Assembly (NCBI GenBank): GCA_003484265.1
Contig: DNDO01000079.1
Coordinates: forward strand, 345 to 21,711
Direction: 5' to 3'
DNA: 21,367 nt
Source: Anaerolineae bacterium
Lineage (GTDB): Bacteria > Chloroflexota > Anaerolineae > Anaerolineales > Villigracilaceae
Shown in pieces: positions 13,379 through 21,367 of the stretch. The position numbers and the translations under genes were made by a program. The first letter of the stretch is position 1, and each line of letters starts with the position of its first letter. Below the pieces are notes generated by a model. The model had not been told where the DNA came from. It made no database searches and saw nothing but the letters and a program-made list of their open reading frames with translations.

Positions 13379-16147
13379 ATGTCTTTTGATGATTTTCACG
13401 GTCCCAATATTGGATACATCCTTGAACTTTACGAGCGGTTTCAGAATGACCCAGAATCTGTTGACGAATCTGCCCGCAAATTCTTCCAACACTGGTCGCC
13501 AACCATACCTGCCGGGACGGCGCTTCAACCCGCCCAAAACCTTATCCAGTTATCCAAAGCAGCCGACCTCGCTGAGGCGATCCGTTCGCGCGGCTACCTA
13601 GCGGCGACACTCGATCCGTTGGGTAGTACGCCCATCGGCGACCCGTCTCTAACAGCGGAATTCTACAACCTGAATGCGGATGACCTTCAACGGGTGCCCG
13701 CGGAGGTGGCTGGCTTTACCGGAGAGAACGCTTTTCAAGCCATTGAGAATTTGCGTTCGATATATTGCAAAGCCATCGGGTACGACTATGGACACATCCG
13801 CGTTTCCGAGGAACGTCAATGGCTGTATCAATCCGCCGAAAGCGGACGTTTCCGCACATCATTCGATGAAGCGGCTCTTCTTCAACGACTTACCCAGGTC
13901 GAAGCATTTGAACTTTTTTTGCACCGACTGTACCCCGGAAAGACCCGATTTTCCATTGAGGGTTTGGATATGCTCGTCCCCATGCTGGATGAGATCGTCG
14001 GCGCGTCGGCGCGCGCGAATATCTGCGCCATCCTGATCGGCATGGCGCACCGCGGACGTTTGAATGTGCTGGCACATATCCTTCACAAACCCTACACCCA
14101 GATCTTTGCGGAATTCAAAGATCCGAAGGGACGCGCCACCACCTGGGATGAACTTGGCTGGACGGGCGATGTGAAATATCACATGGGGGCTCACAAATCG
14201 CCTAAACAGGATCAGGAAGCAGACCTGGTCATCCGTTTGCCTGCTAACCCAAGCCACCTCGAGTTGATCGATCCGTATATCATCGGTATGGCGCGCGCTG
14301 CAGATGAAAAGGTGGATCACGCCGGCGCACCGATATTCTTTAAGAACGCCTCGCTCCCGCTTCTGATCCATGGAGACGGGTCTTTTGCAGGTCAGGGGAT
14401 CGTGGCAGAGACGTTGAACATGTCCAGGCTGGCGGGGTATACCACCAGCGGAAGCCTGCATATCATCGCCAACAATCAGGTGGGCTTTACCGCAACCGAT
14501 AATGAACTACGCAGCAGTTTGCACGCGAGCGACGTGGCAAAGGGTTTTGAGATGCCGGTCATTCATGTCAATGCGGACGACCCGCTGGCGTGCATCGAAG
14601 CCGCCCGAACCGCCATCGCTTATCGCCAGGAATTTCACAAGGACTTCGTAATCAACCTGATCGGGTATCGGCGTTATGGTCATAACGAAGGCGATGAGCC
14701 GCGTTTTACGAACCCGGTAATGTATCAGGCGATAGATAACCATCCGACCGTGAGACAGCTCTGGGCTTCGGGTTTGGAAGCGAAGGGCGTCGTGGATGAG
14801 AGTCAGGTCGAGGCGTTATTGCAAAGCCGCTTGAAGGAGTTGCAGGAAGTCAACGAACAATTGGATGCGGAGAAAGCTCTGCGGGAGCCTCTTCCGAAGG
14901 CACCTCCGCAAGGTGCGGCAGGTAGGGTCAAGACAGCTGTTCCGCTAAAGCAGTTAAAGGAACTCAATGCGGCGTTGTTGGAATTCCCTGAAGAGTTTCA
15001 TCTCAACCCCAAGTTGAAAAAGTCTGTCGAACGAAGACGTACCTTATTCGACAAGCCAACCAAGGATGTGGATTGGGCAACCGCTGAAGATTTGGCATTT
15101 GCTTCGATCTTGCAGGACGGCATCCCCATTCGACTGACGGGTGAAGACAGCGCGCGCGGCACGTTCAGCCAGCGACATGCTGCTTTTTATGATGCCGAAA
15201 ACGGAGCAGCCCATATCCCTCTACAGACATTCCCTCAATCGAAAGCCTCGTTTGAAATATTGAACAGTCCCTTGACGGAGGGAGGAACAATCGGGTTTGA
15301 AGTCGGCTATAACATGCAGGCTCCTGACAGGCTGGTATTGTGGGAGGCGCAGTACGGGGATTTCATCAATAATGCCCAGACCATGTTGGACGAGTTTTTA
15401 CTTTCCGGTCGCGCCAAATGGGGATTAACGCCCTCATTGGTCTTGTTATTGCCGCATGGGAATGAAGGGCAGGGACCCGATCATTCCAGCGCGCGCATCG
15501 AACGGTTTTTGGGATTAGCCGCTGAAAAGAATGTGCGAATTGCCTATCCATCCATTGCGTCGCAATATTTCCACTTGTTGCGGCGGCAGGCATTATTGCT
15601 GGAGACCGATCCCCTGCCTTTGATCGTGTTTACGCCCAAGGGATTGTTACGGCATCCGTTGGTTGCTTCGCCGGTAAACCTTCTGTCGGAGGGCGGCTGG
15701 CAGGCTGTGATCGATGACGCTGAATTGCCGTCCAAAAAGAAGGATGTTGAAAACCTGATCCTTTGCAGCGGGCGCGTTTATTTCGATCTCGTCACCAGCG
15801 ACCTGCGTAAAAGCAACCTGGACGATGCCATCGTGCGCGTCGAACAACTTTATCCATTTCCAAAGCAGGCGCTGGAAGATGTGATGGGGGCGTATCCCAA
15901 TCTCAAGCGGTTGATCTGGGCGCAGGAGGAACCGCTCAATATGGGCGCGTGGAATTATTTGCGCCCGCGCCTGCGTCAACTGACCGATGACCGCCTGCCT
16001 CTCCACTATGTCGGACGTCCTGAAAGTTCCAGCCCGGCGGAGGGTTCATCGACGTTATATCGTATCAATCAACAGGAGTTGATCGAGCAGGCATTCGAAT
16101 TTGAAAAACAGACGCGCACGCGCAGTGTGGTCAAGGAAAGAGGTTGA
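13379..16147 (+). CDS. sucA: 2-oxoglutarate dehydrogenase E1 component
   Basis: Thiamine-diphosphate-dependent E1 of the 2-oxoglutarate dehydrogenase complex. It decarboxylates 2-oxoglutarate and passes the succinyl group to the lipoyl arm of E2 in the TCA cycle. It has 922 residues, close to E. coli SucA (933). The N-terminal E2-binding segment [20 protein letters not shown] is present. [10 protein letters not shown] starts at 222. The thiamine-diphosphate motif starts at Gly332-Asp333-Gly334 (GDGSFAGQG) and ends at Asn365 (IIANNQVGF). C-terminal blocks such as [28 protein letters not shown] and [16 protein letters not shown] are intact. The reading frame is open back to 13235, but the ATG at 13379 matches the family N-terminus. 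It is not the larger fused KGD type. sucB follows after 1 base. Confidence 0.96.
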
Positions 16148-16148
16148 T

Positions 16149-17390
16149 ATGACAGTAGAAGTTTTGGTCCCTGAGATGGGCGAATCGGTGCTTGAAGCTA
16201 CGGTCACTTCGTGGTTGAAGAAGGAGGGCGAATACGTCAACGTGGGAGACATCCTCGTTGAGTTGGAAACGGATAAGGTCAACCTTGAGGTGGGGGCGAA
16301 GAATGCCGGCAAATTGGCGGACATTAAAGTGAAGGAAGGCGGGGACGTGAAGGTGGGTGATGTGCTGGCCTTGATCGATGAAAAAGCAGGCGCGCCTAAA
16401 GAGGCTGCAGTTGAAGAAACTTCACAAGAAAAGGCAAAACCGGCACAAGGCAATGGACGTGAGAAGGAACGGACGGTTTCGCCGCAGGTCACGCCGGTGG
16501 CATCGCGGTTTGCAAAGGAAAATGGAGTGGATGTCAGCGCGATCACCGGAACAGGAAGCGACGGGCGAGTGACCCGGTCGGACGTGGAAGAGTTCCTTCA
16601 GAGGAAGGATAAGGTCGCAGAAATGAAGAGTCAGGTTACGCCTGGGAAAGAGGCGAAGATGGAAAGATCCGAGAGCAACGGGTCATCGTCACGTCCCGAA
16701 GAACGGATACGCATGTCGCGCCGCCGCCGCACCATCGCCCAGCGGTTGCTGGAAGCACAACAGACGACCGCCATGTTGACCACGTTCAACGAGATCGATA
16801 TGAGTGCGGTGATGGATCTGCGCAAGCGGCGCAACGATGAATTTCAGCAGAGGCACGGCATCAAAGTGGGTTTCATGTCGTTTTTTGTGAAAGCATCGAT
16901 CGGAGCGTTGAAGGCTTTCCCTCAGGTGAACGCGGAGATCGCTGATGATGAGATCGTATTGAAGCATTATTACGACATGGGCATTGCGGTCGGCGCGGAG
17001 GATGGATTGGTGGTGCCGGTCATCCGCGACGCGGACCGGTTGGGCTTTGCCGATATCGAAAAGCGGATTAAGGAATATGTTACGAAGACCAGCGAGGGGA
17101 AACTTTCGATAGAAGACTTGCGCGGCGGGACGTTTACGATCACGAACGGAGGGATATTTGGATCGATGCTGAGCACGCCGATCTTGAATCCGCCGCAGGT
17201 TGGGATATTGGGCCTGCACAAGATCGAGGAACGCCCCATCGCGATCAACGGCGAGGTGGTGATCCGCCCGATGATGTATGTGGCGTTAAGCTACGACCAC
17301 CGTATCGTGGACGGACGCGAAGCGGTGCAGTTCCTGGTCAAGGTGAAGGAATTGATCGAAGACCCCGAAAGGTTGTTGCTCGAAGGGTAA
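16149..17390 (+). CDS. sucB: Dihydrolipoyl succinyltransferase (2-oxoglutarate dehydrogenase E2)
   Basis: A 413-residue E2 core protein with the standard layout. A single lipoyl domain spans about 2-77, with lipoyl-Lys43 in [12 protein letters not shown] charged, flexible linker follows. The peripheral-subunit-binding domain is at about 111-152 ([31 protein letters not shown]). The trimeric catalytic domain runs from about 190, with active-site His384 and Asp388 in [13 protein letters not shown]. It moves the succinyl group to CoA and forms the core of the complex. The ATG at 16149 is preceded by AAAGAGG (16137-16143) and lies 1 base after the sucA stop, so the pair is coupled. A second linker at about 158-185 is Lys/Glu/Ser rich. 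The E3 gene is not in the window. The adjacent sucA argues for SucB rather than a pyruvate or branched-chain E2. Confidence 0.95.
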
Positions 17391-17393
17391 TAC

Positions 17394-18275
17394 TTACCGG
17401 ATCACCTGCGTGCTGATCTTATCCAGCAGGAAATCAACAAGATAATGGTTAACTTCCTCCGCCGCGTCGAGATGCACCCAATGTGTGGCTTCGGGAAAGA
17501 GAATCAAGTTGCCCTCATCGACATAATCCATGCTGGGTCGCGCCATGCGGTGTGTAAGCGCGAAGTCTTTCATCCCCCACATCATCAAGGTCGGCACTTT
17601 GATGCGCAATTCTTCAGGCAGCTTTGGCGGGCGCCGGACAAATGCACGATACCAATCGAGCATGGATTTAGCTGCTTCAGGCTGTGACCACGCTTCCTTG
17701 TATTTGACGATATCTTCATCGGTGAACGAACCAAGTTTACTCGTCATTTGCAAGGAGCGCACATTTTCAGACCAATCTTTGCGTTTCATCAAAGCTTCGG
17801 GAAGGCGCGGGATTTGAAAGAGCATCACGTACCACGAGCGGCGCATCTGCTCAAAGTCGCGTAGTAGAAACTTTCGCATTACGGCAGGATGCGGCGCATT
17901 CATGACGCTCATCTTATGCAGCCGTTCGGGATATTTGTTTGCCAATATCCATGCGACGATCGCGCCCCAATCGTGCCCCACCACATTGACCCTTTCGTAT
18001 CCCAACGCATCGATCAAACCGATGATATCTTCAACGGTTGTATAAATGTCGTAATTCTTTATGCCTTTTGGCTTATCGCTTAAGTTGTATCCACGCTGGT
18101 CAGGGGCGATGACTCGGCACCCCGCCTCCACCAGCGCGGGGATCTGTTTCCTCCACCCGTACCAAAATTCAGGAAAACCATGCAGGAGCACGACAGGCAC
18201 GCCGCTTTTCGGTCCCGCCTGCACGACATGCAGGCGGATTCCGTTGGTTTCGATGGTGCTGTGTTCCAATTCCAT
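17394..18275 (-). CDS. Alpha/beta hydrolase, epoxide hydrolase type
   Basis: A 293-residue soluble hydrolase. The oxyanion motif HGFPE is at 32-36 and the nucleophile elbow GHDWGA has Asp102. The likely acid is Asp237 (MWGMKDFAL), and the catalytic His265 is in ATHWVHLD. An aspartate nucleophile points to epoxide hydrolases or dehalogenases rather than esterases. Two cap tyrosines support epoxide hydrolase: Tyr149 in RRSWYVMLFQIP and Tyr209 in MLDWYRAF, at the positions that activate the epoxide oxygen in that family. A GGAGG (complement of 18286-18290) lies 10 bases before the ATG. The gene converges on sucB with only 3 bases between the stop codons, so transcripts must overlap. The physiological substrate is unknown. 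Confidence 0.88.
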   Translation of the reverse strand: MELEHSTIETNGIRLHVVQAGPKSGVPVVLLHGFPEFWYGWRKQIPALVEAGCRVIAPDQRGYNLSDKPKGIKNYDIYTTVEDIIGLIDALGYERVNVVGHDWGAIVAWILANKYPERLHKMSVMNAPHPAVMRKFLLRDFEQMRRSWYVMLFQIPRLPEALMKRKDWSENVRSLQMTSKLGSFTDEDIVKYKEAWSQPEAAKSMLDWYRAFVRRPPKLPEELRIKVPTLMMWGMKDFALTHRMARPSMDYVDEGNLILFPEATHWVHLDAAEEVNHYLVDFLLDKISTQVIR

Positions 18276-18304
18276 TTCTGTACTGCCTCCAAAATCGAGG
18301 CGGG

Positions 18305-18331
18305 ATTTTACCAGAGAAAAGGAGTGAGCAA
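18305..18331 (-). promoter_or_regulatory. Possible promoter of the alpha/beta hydrolase gene
   Basis: Within the 136-base gap 18276-18411, the minus strand carries TTGCTC (18331-18326) and TAAAAT (18310-18305), 15 bases apart. These lie upstream of the GGAGG and ATG of the hydrolase. The spacing is short, so this is only a candidate. The rest of the gap shows no open reading frame, and no hairpin with a T tract was seen. Confidence 0.25.
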
Positions 18332-18411
18332 TAAATCCTTAGCAAATATTTAGACTATTTGTATGATCCGTAGAGAGGACGTATGGGAGGAGTAGAAATA
18401 GCAGGGATCAA

Positions 18412-19968
18412 TCAATACCCACCCCTAAAATACGCTGCGACCAAATCTGATATATCTGCGGTGGTATTCTGCCTTGCAACGGCGAAGAAATCATGCGCAG
18501 TGGCGTAACCTCGTCCGTAGCGGGAGGTGTAATCTTTCAGAAAGGCGAAGAACGCGTCGTCGCCCATACGATAGTGCAGGACCTCCATGAAGTTCGCGCC
18601 GTTGAGATAGGATGCGTTGACATACGCGCGGAAAGTAGGCGCTTCATAGATGCTCGTATCCACATACCCCGACGGACCAAAATAATTCACGCGGAACTGC
18701 CACCACCAATCGAGCGAGTTGGGATAAATATGACTATAGAACAACGCTTCACTGTATACGCACAACGCTTCATCGAGCCACGGCTCCATCGCCTGGTCGC
18801 TGCCCACCAGCCCGAACCACCATTGATGCGCGATCTCATGCACGCCGATCGCCACCAGATTACTGCGCGCCGAACCGCTATACTCATTATAGAATTTGGT
18901 CGCCAGGAAGACGAGACCATCATACTCCTGCCCATCATTCAAGTCCGCTTGCACGATGCTCAGACTCCCATACGGATACGCCCCAAACTGCGACTCGAAC
19001 AGCCCGACCGCGCGGACCATCGCATTCAACGCCGCAAGCCCCTCATCCTCATACCCTGGATAATAATACGAGCGCATCACCGCCGCCCCGACGCTTGATT
19101 CCACTTTCAGGAACCTGTCACTCGCAGACAATGCAAACGACCGCGCGCCTTTAAGTCGAAACCGGGTCCAATCGCCGTTGGGCTCCTCGACTCCGCTCGC
19201 CGCGATGATGACATTCGCATCAGTTAACTTGATGTTCACCTCAAAGTCCGCCGCGTCGTAGACAAGATGTTCACCGAGATAATATTCATCGTGCAACACC
19301 CAGCCGTTACGATAAGGCACAACGAACGGATACCAATCCGTCAGGTTGACCTGTTTGTTGCCGTCATAACCGTAAGGTTTGTCCTGCACCTTCGCAGGGA
19401 TGTCAATGCGGAAGCGTATCGCCAATGTTAATTGTGAGTTGGGGGCAAGAGGCTGTGAAAGATATACGGTGAGTCTATGTCCGTTGATATCGTAGTTGAG
19501 CGGATTCCCATTAAGTAGAATATGCTCCACTGTAAACCCGCCCCTGTGGACAGGTTCGACTGCCATGACGATCTCATTCAACGACACGCCCGTTTGATTC
19601 GTGTACGAAACAGTCTCGTCCGCTGCGAGTTGATGTCCGTAGTAATCGAGCAGGGCATAAAGCGTGTATTGTGTCCGTGACGATTGCGGAGGCAACGTCG
19701 GTTGCGGAAGAGACGTTGCCGTAAACTCGAGAGTGGGCAACGGGGTATTTGTTGGCGGGAGCGGTGTGAATGTCGAAATCAGAGTCGGCAGTTCAACCGG
19801 GACGGAATTCAGATCGGACGGTTGAAAAGGTGTGGGCGTAGGTGAAGCATTGGGATTTTTCGTAATAAGTATGGGCGTGGGAGGAAGCGCCTGCCCGGGC
19901 GTGGATAAGTTGCAGGATGTGAGAAGTAGCAAAAGGAAGAGGAAGGTGGGCCGGTGAAAGAGTCGCAT
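18412..19968 (-). CDS. M1-like zinc metallopeptidase lipoprotein
   Basis: A 518-residue protein with a lipoprotein signal peptide. A hydrophobic stretch ends in the lipobox Leu16-Thr-Ser-Cys19, so it is probably anchored outside the membrane. Residues about 28-98 are a Pro/Thr/Ser-rich linker (ASPTPTPF, PPTNTPLPT). An M1 N-terminal beta domain and the gluzincin catalytic domain follow: HEIAH at 377-381 with the third zinc ligand Glu400 after exactly 18 residues, in EPWLDEALCVYSEAL. The GxMEN exopeptidase motif is degenerate (NDGQEYDGL): the Glu is kept but Met and Asn are replaced. It most likely degrades extracellular peptides; whether it acts as an aminopeptidase is uncertain. It is a clear paralogue of the next upstream gene, sharing YPF.VPY.NG, GEHLVYD.ADF and AHQWWF.

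 motifs. Confidence 0.88.
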   Translation of the reverse strand: MRLFHRPTFLFLLLLLTSCNLSTPGQALPPTPILITKNPNASPTPTPFQPSDLNSVPVELPTLISTFTPLPPTNTPLPTLEFTATSLPQPTLPPQSSRTQYTLYALLDYYGHQLAADETVSYTNQTGVSLNEIVMAVEPVHRGGFTVEHILLNGNPLNYDINGHRLTVYLSQPLAPNSQLTLAIRFRIDIPAKVQDKPYGYDGNKQVNLTDWYPFVVPYRNGWVLHDEYYLGEHLVYDAADFEVNIKLTDANVIIAASGVEEPNGDWTRFRLKGARSFALSASDRFLKVESSVGAAVMRSYYYPGYEDEGLAALNAMVRAVGLFESQFGAYPYGSLSIVQADLNDGQEYDGLVFLATKFYNEYSGSARSNLVAIGVHEIAHQWWFGLVGSDQAMEPWLDEALCVYSEALFYSHIYPNSLDWWWQFRVNYFGPSGYVDTSIYEAPTFRAYVNASYLNGANFMEVLHYRMGDDAFFAFLKDYTSRYGRGYATAHDFFAVARQNTTADISDLVAAYFRGGY

Positions 19969-19980
19969 AATATGGTTCCC

Positions 19981-20071
19981 CCGTCATTGCGACCTTCGGG
20001 AAGCCATCCCGCAAGAGACTGGTATCTCCATCATCGTGGTGGAGATTGCTTCGCTCCGTTCGCAATGACGG
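19981..20071. repeat. Palindromic MITE-like element between tandem M1 genes
   Basis: The ends CCGTCATTGCGA (19981-19992) and TCGCAATGACGG (20060-20071) are perfect 12-base inverted repeats. Inside, GAAGCCATC pairs with GATTGCTTC at 8 of 9 positions. At the apex TCTCCATCA (20025-20033) faces TGGTGGAGA (20037-20045) with one G-T type mismatch. The whole 91 bases can therefore fold into one long hairpin. Its 3' arm matches the in-gene segment at 8745-8783. No coding capacity is seen, so it could only move with help from elsewhere. Confidence 0.85.
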
Positions 20072-20077
20072 ACGGTG

Positions 20078-21367
20078 TTAATAACTATTCTGAAAATACT
20101 CCGCCATCAGATCGGATATATCCGCTTTGGAATGTTCGCGAAAGACGCGGAAGAAATCGGCGGTGGTGGCGCGCCCGCCGACGAACTGGGTGTAATACTC
20201 TTTGAGGAAGGCGAAGAATATTTCATCGCCAACCTTTTCGCGCAGCGCTTCCAGGAAACGCGCGCCCGTGAGATAGGTCTTATCCCAATACGGTCGTTGA
20301 CCGCCGCCATCGTAAATTTGCGTATCAACATAGCCCGCCTGTTGGAACTCGAAATAACGATACGCCCACCAATCGTCGACGCGGTCGGGATGCACGCTTT
20401 CATAATAGATGCGCTCGCTGTAGGTCGCCATCGCTTCATCGAGCCACGGCTCGAGCGCCTGGTCGTCGGCGACGGCATCGAACCACCATTGATGCGCGGT
20501 TTCATGCGCGGCGATGATGACCAGGTAATTGATCGGTGTGTTGTCGTATAGGTTGAAATAATCGCGGCTGATGAAATAAAAACCCGAATACTCCATGCCG
20601 TCGTTGAAATCGCCCTGCACGGCGGTCAGCGACTTGTGGCGGTACGGACCGAATTTTTCGCTAAAGACCTCCAGCGCCTCGACTGTCGTTTGCAGCATCG
20701 CTTCCCCCGGCGTGTCGTAGAATGCAAAGTAATAACTGTAGACGGTGACATCGCCGACCTGGCGCTGTGCGACCTTGAACAACGTGCTGATGGAAAGTGC
20801 GAAGGTGCGCCCTGCTTCCATCGTAAACCGACGACTGCCTTCTGTTTCTGAAACCACCTCCGCCCCCGACGCCGCGATCTGCGGACTCGACCCGTCGGTG
20901 AACGTGACCGTCACATCGAAGTCTGCCACATCGTAGACGAGATGTTCGCCGTAATACCATGGGTTGTGCAGTATCCATTCGCCATTTTCATACGGCACAA
21001 TGAACGGATACCATTCCACGAGGTTGAGTTGCCGCTCCGAAAATCCGTAGATCTGCGGACGGACTTCGTTCGGGTTGCTGTATGCCTGCATCTGCGGGAG
21101 GATAAGTCCGTAATTTATCGTAATCATGGTCATCCCGCCTGCTGGCAGAGGTTGCGGTAAAGGGATTTCGAGTCGCTGACTGAGATTTTCAATTACATAA
21201 TTCGTAATTGGTAATCCATCTATTGCCAATGACTTTAGACTGAAACCGCCGCTCCATAAATTCGGCTCCACTGCAAGGACGAGGCTCGTCAACGTTTCAC
21301 CGGTCCAGTTGGGATAGGTGATGGTCTGGTTTACGGTCGCAGACTTGTTCGAGTAATTCACTCCCAC
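20078..21367 (-). CDS. M1-like zinc metallopeptidase, C-terminal part (cut by window edge)
   Basis: The visible 429 residues lack the true N-terminus, which lies beyond base 21367; the GTG at the edge is only the first in-frame codon seen. The catalytic site is complete: HETAHQWWF with His288 and His292 (visible numbering) and the third ligand Glu311 in EPWLDEAMATYSE, again exactly 18 residues on. The substrate-site motif reads NDGMEYSGF, closer to GxMEN than in its neighbour (Met and Glu kept, Asn lost). Shared blocks with the downstream paralogue are LVEWYPFIVPYENG, GEHLVYDVADFDV and the C-terminal FFAFLK.Y, ADISDL.A.YF. This shows a tandem duplication. It stops 109 bases before the downstream gene, with a palindromic element in between. 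A lipoprotein signal is expected upstream but cannot be seen. Confidence 0.88.
   Translation of the reverse strand: MGVNYSNKSATVNQTITYPNWTGETLTSLVLAVEPNLWSGGFSLKSLAIDGLPITNYVIENLSQRLEIPLPQPLPAGGMTMITINYGLILPQMQAYSNPNEVRPQIYGFSERQLNLVEWYPFIVPYENGEWILHNPWYYGEHLVYDVADFDVTVTFTDGSSPQIAASGAEVVSETEGSRRFTMEAGRTFALSISTLFKVAQRQVGDVTVYSYYFAFYDTPGEAMLQTTVEALEVFSEKFGPYRHKSLTAVQGDFNDGMEYSGFYFISRDYFNLYDNTPINYLVIIAAHETAHQWWFDAVADDQALEPWLDEAMATYSERIYYESVHPDRVDDWWAYRYFEFQQAGYVDTQIYDGGGQRPYWDKTYLTGARFLEALREKVGDEIFFAFLKEYYTQFVGGRATTADFFRVFREHSKADISDLMAEYFQNSY

Noticed and set aside
13859..14461. 200-codon open frame antisense to sucA
   Set aside because: It is an antisense shadow of a well-conserved gene, with no recognisable domain and His/Arg/Cys-rich composition.
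14900..14916. GCACCT/AGGTGC hairpin in sucA, considered as another in-gene repeat
   Set aside because: The encoded linker ([14 protein letters not shown]) fits the usual SucA sequence at this place, and no second copy is seen in the window.
16101..16148. Upstream in-frame start for sucB
   Set aside because: It overlaps sucA. The ATG at 16149 has a Shine-Dalgarno sequence and begins exactly at the lipoyl domain.
17386..17398. GGTAA-TAC-TTACC palindrome between the sucB and hydrolase stops
   Set aside because: The symmetry comes from two convergent TAA stops preceded by G-rich codons. A 5-base stem without a T tract is not a convincing terminator.
18493..19098. 201-codon open frame antisense to the M1 lipoprotein gene
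   Set aside because: It is an Arg/His/Ile-rich shadow opposite conserved peptidase sequence, with no motif.
1..21367. CRISPR array, tRNA/rRNA genes, transposase or phage genes
   Set aside because: No regularly spaced direct repeats, cloverleaf-like segments or mobile-element proteins were recognised. The repeats present are short dispersed palindromes.

Overview
The window reads as chromosomal DNA of a free-living bacterium, most likely a Chloroflexota of the Anaerolineae type. That is an inference. It rests on a lipoprotein with a long Pro/Thr 'PTPTP/TNTPLPT' linker, on the style of the glycan cluster, and on several families of short palindromic repeats of a kind common in environmental genomes. 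No 16S rRNA or other phylogenetic marker is present. No tRNA, rRNA, CRISPR array, transposase or phage gene was seen. Genes are packed tightly, and no stretch longer than about 140 bases lacks a gene.

Minus strand, 1-8035: a compact run of seven genes, transcribed from about 8035 down to 1. It starts with a GT4-fold glycosyltransferase, then a 1009-residue membrane protein that appears to join a GT-C-like half to an O-antigen ligase/polymerase half, then two more GT4 glycosyltransferases. After a 47-base gap come a stand-alone RibD-type reductase, GTP cyclohydrolase II (ribA) and the start of a short-chain dehydrogenase cut by the window edge. Most neighbours overlap by 4 or 11 bases.

Plus strand, 8074-17390: a 38-base divergent region with a perfect inverted repeat separates the two arms. 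The plus arm encodes a nucleotidyltransferase-fold protein, a B12-binding-type radical SAM enzyme, a class I methyltransferase and a Wzx-like flippase. A nucleoside phosphorylase and the 2-oxoglutarate dehydrogenase pair sucA-sucB follow. Taken together, the glycosyltransferases, Wzy/WaaL-like protein, flippase, radical SAM enzyme and methyltransferase look like a system that builds, modifies and exports a surface glycan or glycolipid. sucA seems to have its own extended -10 promoter and to be read from a leaderless mRNA.

Minus strand, 17394-21367: an epoxide-hydrolase-type alpha/beta hydrolase convergent with sucB, then two tandem paralogous M1-like metallopeptidases. The first is a lipoprotein; the second runs off the window. 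A 91-base palindromic element lies between them.

The most striking pattern is the spread of short palindromic repeats of at least four families. They sit at three successive gene junctions of the plus-strand glycan operon, in-frame inside two coding sequences (the nucleotidyltransferase-like gene and the GT-C/Wzy fusion), and between the M1 genes. In places they supply stop codons, a C-terminal peptide and an apparent Shine-Dalgarno sequence.
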